From positions 20,592 through 66,818 of the forward strand of contig NZ_GG657561.1 in the NCBI RefSeq assembly GCF_000157995.1: a stretch of 46,227 nucleotides of DNA. The letters run 5' to 3'. Position 1 is the first letter of the stretch, and each line of letters starts with the position of its first letter. The notes beneath the pieces were generated by a model that worked only from the letters and a program-made list of their open reading frames with translations, was not told the DNA's origin and did no database searches. Shown here piece after piece: positions 41,443-46,227 of the stretch. Position numbers and translations under genes: made by a program. The DNA is from Holdemania filiformis DSM 12042 (GTDB taxonomy: Bacteria > Bacillota_I > Bacilli_A > Erysipelotrichales > Erysipelotrichaceae).

Positions 41443-42119
41443 AAACCAATCGGATGCCGCGTGTGATCAGCGATCGTTTTCTGCAGCTGCTGACGGTGCT
41501 GAGCGCAGCGCTGGCCGTTGTGGTGCTGACCAGTCTGTTTGTGTATATTTTCAGTCATGGTCTGTCCTTGATCAACGCGGATCTGCTGCGCAGCGATTAC
41601 TGGTCCCTCAGCAAGATCGTGGCTTTGGATGAAACAAGCAATCAGCCCGGGAGCTATCCGCGTCCGGAAAATCTCGGTGCTGAGGTGGCGTGGAGCGAAA
41701 AGTGGGGTGTGGGCTTTGTCGACCATCTTTCCCATGAAAAGAAACAGCTTGTCCTGATCGAAACCGTGGCGGAGAATTCGCCGCTGGCATCAGCTGTGGA
41801 TACCAGCGCCGGGGCGAACCAGGGGAAACCGGTCGCCATGAGCGCCGGGCTGCAGGTGGAAAAAATTGATTTTACCAACGCTTCCGGAACAGCGGACTTC
41901 ACCGGTATGCTCGCTTCCGCAAGCGCTGCTGAAGTGGCGGAAACATTGGATCAGTCCGCGGCGAAGCTGACGTCGATGTTTATCAAGACACCGGGCGGGG
42001 GCATCCGCGGATCGCTGGTGAGCACCGCGTACTTAATTCTGGTATCGCTGCTGATCGCGCTGCCGATCGGCATTGCCAGCGCTGTCTATTTAAGCGAAAT
42101 GGCTAAAAAAAACAAGTGA
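41439..42119 (+). CDS. pstA: PstA permease, N-terminal frame (split gene)
   Basis: This frame starts at GTG 41439, overlapping pstC, and encodes 226 residues. One helix lies at about 15-40. An extracytoplasmic insert of about 145 residues (about 45-190) contains no helix. The next transmembrane segment is LVSTAYLILVSLLIALPIGIASAVYLSEMAKKN. It stops at 42117-42119, in the middle of the permease core where intact PstA proteins continue. The continuation lies at once in the -1 frame (42116-42676). The break is at eight A residues (42105-42112) that include the slippery heptamer A-AAA-AAC (42107-42113). Either frameshifting makes one full PstA or the gene is broken or mis-sequenced here. Confidence 0.75.
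   Translation: MKTNRMPRVISDRFLQLLTVLSAALAVVVLTSLFVYIFSHGLSLINADLLRSDYWSLSKIVALDETSNQPGSYPRPENLGAEVAWSEKWGVGFVDHLSHEKKQLVLIETVAENSPLASAVDTSAGANQGKPVAMSAGLQVEKIDFTNASGTADFTGMLASASAAEVAETLDQSAAKLTSMFIKTPGGGIRGSLVSTAYLILVSLLIALPIGIASAVYLSEMAKKNK
42105..42119 (+). other. A8 tract with -1 frameshift heptamer in pstA
   Basis: In the upstream frame the codons are GCT AAA AAA AAC AAG TGA. A -1 slip at A-AAA-AAC enters the frame of the downstream half within four residues. The joined sequence would read EMAKKKQVNAAIRTGIETL, which matches normal PstA at this position. A GTG (42116) overlapping the stop could also restart translation. Confidence 0.6.
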
Positions 42120-42676
42120 ATGCCGCGATCCGCACCGGGATTGAAACGCTGACCGGCGTCCCTTCGATCGTTTATGGTTTAATGGGCGTCAGCGTGCTGT
42201 TTCCGATTACCGCGGCCATGGGGGCAAAGACGACGAATATTCTGCTGGGCGCGCTGACGATGGCGATCATCCTTTTGCCGACGATCATCCGTTCAACTGA
42301 GGAAGCGCTGCGGGTTGTACCTCAGGGTCTGCGCGACGCGTCGTTGTCGTTAGGTGCAAGCCAGACTCAGACGATATTCAAGATCACGCTGCCCTGCGCG
42401 ATGCCGGGTATTCTCAGCGGGATTCTGTTAAGCATCGGCCGGGTGGTCGGCGAATCGGCGGCGCTGATCTATACGATGGGCACCTTTATTAACGATCAGC
42501 CGGGCTTGTTAAAGCAAGGTACTTCGCTGGCCGTTCACATCTGGTCGGTGATGTCGGGCGAGCAGCCTAACTTTGAACTGGCCTGCGCGATCTCAATCAT
42601 CATTCTGATCTTTGTGCTGATCTTAAATCTGACGGTCAAGCTGCTTTCGCGGCGGCTGCAGAAAAGCTTCCGCTAG
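42116..42676 (+). CDS. pstA: PstA permease, C-terminal frame (split gene)
   Basis: This frame is open from GTG 42116 and encodes 186 residues with the conserved permease core: ETLTGVPSIVYGLMGVSVLF, the EAA loop EEALRVVPQGLRDASLSLGASQTQTIFKITLPCAMPGILSGILLSIGRVVGESAALIYTMG, and two last helices. No good ribosome site precedes it (the upstream bases are the A-run), so separate initiation would depend on coupling to the overlapping stop. It lacks the first two or three helices and should not work without the upstream half. pstB follows after 12 bases. Confidence 0.8.
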   Translation: MNAAIRTGIETLTGVPSIVYGLMGVSVLFPITAAMGAKTTNILLGALTMAIILLPTIIRSTEEALRVVPQGLRDASLSLGASQTQTIFKITLPCAMPGILSGILLSIGRVVGESAALIYTMGTFINDQPGLLKQGTSLAVHIWSVMSGEQPNFELACAISIIILIFVLILNLTVKLLSRRLQKSFR

Positions 42677-42688
42677 AAAGGAATCGTT

Positions 42689-43444
42689 ATGGAAACTTGT
42701 TTTGAAGTAAAAGATTTGAATTTATATTATGGTGAAAAACAGGCGCTGAAACAGCTGAATCTGACGATCGGCAAGAACCGGGTCACCGCGCTGATCGGTC
42801 CTTCAGGATGTGGCAAATCGACGTTTCTGCGGTGTCTGAACCGGATGAACGATCTGATTGAAAATTGCCGGATCAGCGGTGAAATCCGCCTGTTGGGCGA
42901 GAATATTTATGATTCGAAAACCAATGTCGTCCAGCTGCGCACGGAGGTTGGAATGGTGTTTCAGAAGCCAAACCCGTTTCCGATGTCGATCTATGACAAC
43001 ATCGCTTACGGTCCCCGTTGTCAGGGAATCCGCGATAAGAAAGTGCTGGACGGCGTTGTGGAACACTCGCTGAAATCGGCGGCGCTGTGGGAGGAGGTCA
43101 GGGACCGCCTGCACGACTCGGCGCTGGCGCTCTCGGGCGGTCAGCAGCAGCGGCTGTGCATCGCCCGGGCGATCGCGATGGAACCGGAGGTCATTCTGAT
43201 GGACGAGCCGACCTCCGCGCTGGATCCGATTGCCACGGCGAAGATCGAAGAGCTGATCGAGCAGCTGAAGACAACCTATACGATCGTCATCGTAACGCAC
43301 TCGATGCAGCAGGCTTCGCGGGTTTCCGATGATACAGCGTTCTTTCTGCTCGGTGAAATCGTAGAGGCCGACACGACCCGCAAGCTCTTTTCCAAACCGG
43401 CGGATCAGCGGACTGAGGATTATATCACCGGCCGGTTCGGCTAG
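42689..43444 (+). CDS. pstB: Phosphate ABC transporter ATPase PstB
   Basis: This 251-residue ATPase has Walker [10 protein letters not shown] (about 36-44) followed by the PstB-specific [11 protein letters not shown]. It has the Q loop [19 protein letters not shown], the signature [17 protein letters not shown], Walker [13 protein letters not shown] and the switch His in [11 protein letters not shown]. It powers phosphate import through PstC/PstA. The start follows AGAAAGGAATC. It is complete and typical, which suggests the system is still in use despite the split pstA. Confidence 0.97.
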   Translation: METCFEVKDLNLYYGEKQALKQLNLTIGKNRVTALIGPSGCGKSTFLRCLNRMNDLIENCRISGEIRLLGENIYDSKTNVVQLRTEVGMVFQKPNPFPMSIYDNIAYGPRCQGIRDKKVLDGVVEHSLKSAALWEEVRDRLHDSALALSGGQQQRLCIARAIAMEPEVILMDEPTSALDPIATAKIEELIEQLKTTYTIVIVTHSMQQASRVSDDTAFFLLGEIVEADTTRKLFSKPADQRTEDYITGRFG

Positions 43445-43463
43445 GAATCAGGAGGAATAAGTT

Positions 43464-44105
43464 ATGAAAATGGATGAATCGCTCGCCGCATTCCAGGCTT
43501 TGATCCTGCAGATGTACCGCAAGGTGAAAACGATGCACGAGCTGGCGCTGGACATTCTTCGAAGCGGCGATAAAGAAAAGGCGCTGCAGTTAATCTACAT
43601 GGATGACTTCGTCAATCATCTGGAGGAGGAAATCAACGATCAGGCGCAGACGGTGCTGGCGCTGCTTTCCCCGGTGGCCACGGATCTGCGCAAAGTGATC
43701 GCCGGGATTAAAATCGCATCGGATTTGGAACGGATCGGCGACTACGCCAAGAACATCGCGGACTACGTCATCAAAAAAGGCCCGGCGGAACCTCCGTTTG
43801 TCGGCGAACAGGCGGAAGCGATCGGGCGGTTGTTTCTGGCCATGCTGGACGCGGCGATGGACGCCTATCAGAAGGAGGATGTCGCGCAGGCGTATCGGAT
43901 TCCGCAGCAGGACGAACAGATCAACGATCAGTTTGCCGAGTTGTCCGGACAGATTGAAACCGCCGTTATGCAGGGAATGCAGATGGAACATGTCGTGCCG
44001 TTAGTCGCGATGCTGCGCAACTTTGAACGAGCCGGCGATCATACTAAAAATATCTGCGAGCACCTGATCTATCAGGTAAAAGGGCAGCACATTGATTTCG
44101 GATGA
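43464..44105 (+). CDS. phoU: Phosphate signalling protein PhoU
   Basis: This 213-residue all-helical protein has two PhoU repeats, each with the E/D-x-x-x-D metal pattern around DLERIGDYAKNIADYV (about 90-105) and NFERAGDHTKNICEHLIY (about 188-205). PhoU links the Pst transporter to the PhoR kinase and lowers phosphate uptake when phosphate is plentiful. It starts after AGGAGGAA and is the last gene of the pst operon, with a terminator 12 bases on. The phoR gene is just upstream of the operon, so the full sensing circuit is local. Confidence 0.96.
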   Translation: MKMDESLAAFQALILQMYRKVKTMHELALDILRSGDKEKALQLIYMDDFVNHLEEEINDQAQTVLALLSPVATDLRKVIAGIKIASDLERIGDYAKNIADYVIKKGPAEPPFVGEQAEAIGRLFLAMLDAAMDAYQKEDVAQAYRIPQQDEQINDQFAELSGQIETAVMQGMQMEHVVPLVAMLRNFERAGDHTKNICEHLIYQVKGQHIDFG

Positions 44106-44117
44106 AGGCCCGTAAGG

Positions 44118-44147
44118 AATCCCGGCCGCTAAAGCGCGGGATTTTTT
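44118..44147 (+). terminator. Terminator of the pst operon
   Basis: AATCCCG/CGGGATT with an inner GC-rich part is followed by TTTT. Confidence 0.8.
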
Positions 44148-44246
44148 GCTTTCAGCAAAGGATAACCCCGCGTCAAGTGGGATTTTGAGATCATGTCTTA
44201 CGGGGAACGGGCTTCCGGGTCTTCGCGGGAATTTCTTCGCAGAACA

Positions 44247-44276
44247 TTGACATCCGCGGGTCGGGTTCGTTATACT
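44247..44276 (+). promoter_or_regulatory. Promoter of the 44302 membrane protein gene
   Basis: A consensus TTGACA (44247-44252) and TATACT (44271-44276) are 18 bases apart. The leader contains AAGAGGTGAAG. Confidence 0.75.
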
Positions 44277-44301
44277 GAGGGTAAACTCAAGAGGTGAAGA
44301 C

Positions 44302-45273
44302 ATGAAAAAACTCTTTCTGCTGGGACTGACGTTGGCGCTGATTGCGACGATTGAAGGGTTCCAGTCCAGTGCGCAAAAGCAGATGATGGCGGAAATGCCG
44401 CGTTTAAAATGGGCGTCGGCGGGGTATGCGTCGGCTTGTTACGAAGTTCAGTTTACCGCGGGGCAGCAGGCGCGTCAGCGCGAGCGGATCGCGGAACTGA
44501 TCGCGGTCGGTCAGGAAAGTGAAGCCAGCGAGGAAGACCGGCTGAATGCCCGCAAGCTGGCGGTAATGGAGGTCAAGCCGGACGCTGAATCCGGGCTGAG
44601 CTTTTATTACGGCGGGATGAAAAATCCGCTGCATGATTTGTTTCCGGTTTCCGGAACGCCGCAGATCAGTTTCAACCAGGCGCAGCCGGTCTATTATACG
44701 GCTGACCGGAAGGATTTATCGGCGCCGCACATGACGATGATTCAAAGCGCGGACGTTCGGGTCGAACCGTTTTACAACAGCGTGGAACAAAGCGGGACTT
44801 CCGCAATTCTGTGGTTCTTTGCGGAACAGCCGTCGGATTGGATCGCCTTGATTTATCAGCTGCGTCAGGAATTTCCAGACATGACATTCATCAAGCAGCC
44901 GATCGCCGTGGATAGCACGGTTTCTGATACGTTGGCGAACCAGCGGTCAGGACAGATTATCGGGATTGCTGCCGGAATCACCTTGGCCGCGCTGGCGTTG
45001 ACGCTCCACGAAGTGCGCCGGCAGAAAAAACAGACGCCTGCGGCTTCCGCCTTGAATATCCTGGGGCGCAGCTGCGGTATGACCGGTCTGATCGCGGTGC
45101 TTGAAATTCCGGTTCTGATCATCCTGGTCAACCAGCTGCAGGGGGCAGCCTGGAATTACTACACGAATTTCCTGTATACCGATCTGTTTCATCTGTACGG
45201 CTGGATCGCGGCGGGCTTTGGACTCTGCGCCGCAGTTGGATGGCTGACGGCACGCTCTGGCCGGTATTCATAA
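44302..45273 (+). CDS. Membrane protein of unknown function
   Basis: This 323-residue protein has an N-terminal helix (MKKLFLLGLTLALIATIEGF) that may be a signal anchor. An extracytoplasmic domain of about 185 residues follows. Three helices lie in the last third (about 213-232, 252-275 and 293-315), with a basic loop (HEVRRQKKQTPAAS) between the first two. The plan of one N-terminal helix, a soluble domain and C-terminal helices resembles the N-terminal part of bacteriocin-associated or FtsX-like membrane proteins. I cannot assign it to any family. It has its own consensus promoter and ends before a bidirectional terminator. No functional partner is evident. Confidence 0.65.
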   Translation: MKKLFLLGLTLALIATIEGFQSSAQKQMMAEMPRLKWASAGYASACYEVQFTAGQQARQRERIAELIAVGQESEASEEDRLNARKLAVMEVKPDAESGLSFYYGGMKNPLHDLFPVSGTPQISFNQAQPVYYTADRKDLSAPHMTMIQSADVRVEPFYNSVEQSGTSAILWFFAEQPSDWIALIYQLRQEFPDMTFIKQPIAVDSTVSDTLANQRSGQIIGIAAGITLAALALTLHEVRRQKKQTPAASALNILGRSCGMTGLIAVLEIPVLIILVNQLQGAAWNYYTNFLYTDLFHLYGWIAAGFGLCAAVGWLTARSGRYS

Positions 45274-45343
45274 TCGGTTTATTGTAGGAAGCGCAGGATC
45301 TGAGCGGTCTGGCGATTATAAAAAGAAACTGGAAAGGTATGAA

Positions 45344-45392
45344 AAAAAGAAGCTGATTTTCCGGAGCGATCCGGTCAAGGCAGCTTCTTTTG
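45344..45392. terminator. Bidirectional terminator between convergent genes
   Basis: AAAGAAGCTG/CAGCTTCTTT encloses CCGG...CCGG. T-runs occur on both strands, with the stronger run on the minus strand serving the Na/Pi cotransporter gene. Confidence 0.8.
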
Positions 45393-45410
45393 TTTGTTTT
45401 GTAGACGGGA

Positions 45411-46227
45411 TCAGTGATGCTCGAGCACCGGCGCTTCCTTGCTTGAGGAGGCTTCGATTGAACAGCGGGCGATGTTGCAGCAATGGTCGGCCATACGTTC
45501 CAGGTTTCCCAGAATATCGCAGTAGACGCTGCCGCCGACAGCCGTTGCGCATTCGTTGCGGGCCATCCGGTCGAAATGCTTCTGCCGGGCTTTGTATTCC
45601 AGCAAATCCATGTAATTCTCATCTTCCATCAGCGCGGAATACTGCGCGTAGTCTTCATCGCGGTAAATTGCAATCGACGTGTTCAGCATGTGCTTGAACA
45701 GCTCAAACATTTCCAGCACGTCTTTTTTCGCGCCGTCGCTGAAGTCGTTTTTATCTTCATGCACCATGTCGAAGAATTCGACGAGGTTGACCGACAGGTC
45801 GCCGATGCGCTCCAGGTTTTTGATGACCTGCAGGTGCAGGTTGAAATCCTGCATATCCCGATCGTTCAGGTTTTCCTTGGAAACGCTCATCAGGTAATTG
45901 GTGATCTTGGTGTCGATGGAATTGATCAAATCCTCGGTCTGATTGACGAGTTCCTTCTCATCGGAACCGCCGCGCGTATTCATGAAGTCGCGGGCTTTGT
46001 CGACCGCGGCATCGACGACTGTGCTCATTTTCAGAACGGCCTGTTTGGCAATGGCCAGCGCGGCCGTCGGCATCTGATGCGCGATCCCGGCGTCCATGTC
46101 GTCGAGGTTGATTTCAATCCGCTCCGGTTCGTTGCCCGGAATCAGCTTCTTGATGAAATTGCACATGACGTTCAGCAGCGGCAGATAAACGATGACGCCG
46201 ACGATCTTAAATAAGATATGCACGACG
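45411..46227 (-). CDS. Na/Pi cotransporter family protein, C-terminal part with PhoU-like domain
   Basis: The frame is open to the window edge, so this is the C-terminal 270 or so residues of a gene that starts outside. It begins in the last transmembrane segment (HILFKIVGVIVYLPLLNVMCNFIKKLIPG). A PhoU-like cytoplasmic domain with the repeated NLERIGDLSVNLVEF and NLERMADHCCNIARC motifs follows. That layout is typical of bacterial Na-dependent phosphate cotransporters (NptA/YjbB type). The transport core is off-window. It converges on the pst region, so this locus holds both a high-affinity ABC importer and a secondary phosphate carrier or exporter. The C-terminal tail is short and acidic. Confidence 0.9.
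   Translation of the reverse strand, partial: VVHILFKIVGVIVYLPLLNVMCNFIKKLIPGNEPERIEINLDDMDAGIAHQMPTAALAIAKQAVLKMSTVVDAAVDKARDFMNTRGGSDEKELVNQTEDLINSIDTKITNYLMSVSKENLNDRDMQDFNLHLQVIKNLERIGDLSVNLVEFFDMVHEDKNDFSDGAKKDVLEMFELFKHMLNTSIAIYRDEDYAQYSALMEDENYMDLLEYKARQKHFDRMARNECATAVGGSVYCDILGNLERMADHCCNIARCSIEASSSKEAPVLEHH

Noticed and set aside
45483-46214. A 243-codon plus-strand frame opposite the Na/Pi cotransporter
   Set aside because: The minus strand has clear PhoU-like motifs; the plus-strand product is unrecognisable and lacks a start region.

Overview
The window reads as chromosomal DNA of a mid-GC, low-oxygen Firmicute, most likely an Erysipelotrichia member close to Holdemania. This is an inference. 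It rests on the AGGAGG ribosome sites, the bS21 gene, the YqfC/YqfD sporulation pair, a BlaI/M56 pair, a PASTA protein and the secreted flavin-dependent reductases typical of gut anaerobes. No rRNA, tRNA, CRISPR array or insertion sequence was seen. Coding is dense, and most units end in clear intrinsic terminators.

Layout. 1-312: the end of galE. 532-8669: a respiratory/redox block with a lipoprotein flavoreductase carrying two FMN-binding domains, a LysR regulator, an S41-protease-like protein that lacks the catalytic serine, a Tat-exported flavoprotein lipoprotein and a MATE exporter. An operator-like inverted repeat (TTTAC-N4-GTAAA) lies upstream of both the S41-like gene and the Tat flavoprotein gene. 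8745-18746: envelope genes, namely a membrane-anchored protein paired with a large secreted glucosaminidase, a TetR regulator with a small membrane protein under matching operators, tex, and a kinase-less PASTA protein. 19041-23735: a diguanylate cyclase with a cysteine cluster, a small exported protein, and a BlaI/M56 sensor pair in which the expected beta-lactam-binding domain is replaced by about 12.5 tandem 28-residue repeats. 24061-25347: a uracil permease behind a PyrR-type attenuator.

25440-27320 is an AT-rich island holding one unrecognised gene with a putative zinc finger, and about 470 bp without genes. 27385-33356 returns to housekeeping: rsmE, an unknown gene, mtaB, murE, deoC and a membrane-bound XRE regulator. 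rpsU and a DUF6930-like gene follow.

35083-44105 is a phosphate and sporulation region. yqfC-yqfD-phoH runs straight into the phoP-phoR two-component pair. After a terminator comes pstS-pstC-pstA-pstB-phoU, headed by four 11-bp direct repeats that look like a PhoP box. PhoPR would sense phosphate stress and induce the transporter, and PhoU would feed back. PstS has its two half-domains in swapped order (a circular permutation). pstA is split into two frames at an A8 tract that forms an A-AAA-AAC slippery heptamer. The window ends with an unknown membrane protein and the C-terminal part of a Na/Pi cotransporter with PhoU-like domains.

The strongest candidates for something undescribed are the M56/28-residue-repeat sensor, the permuted PstS and the split pstA.
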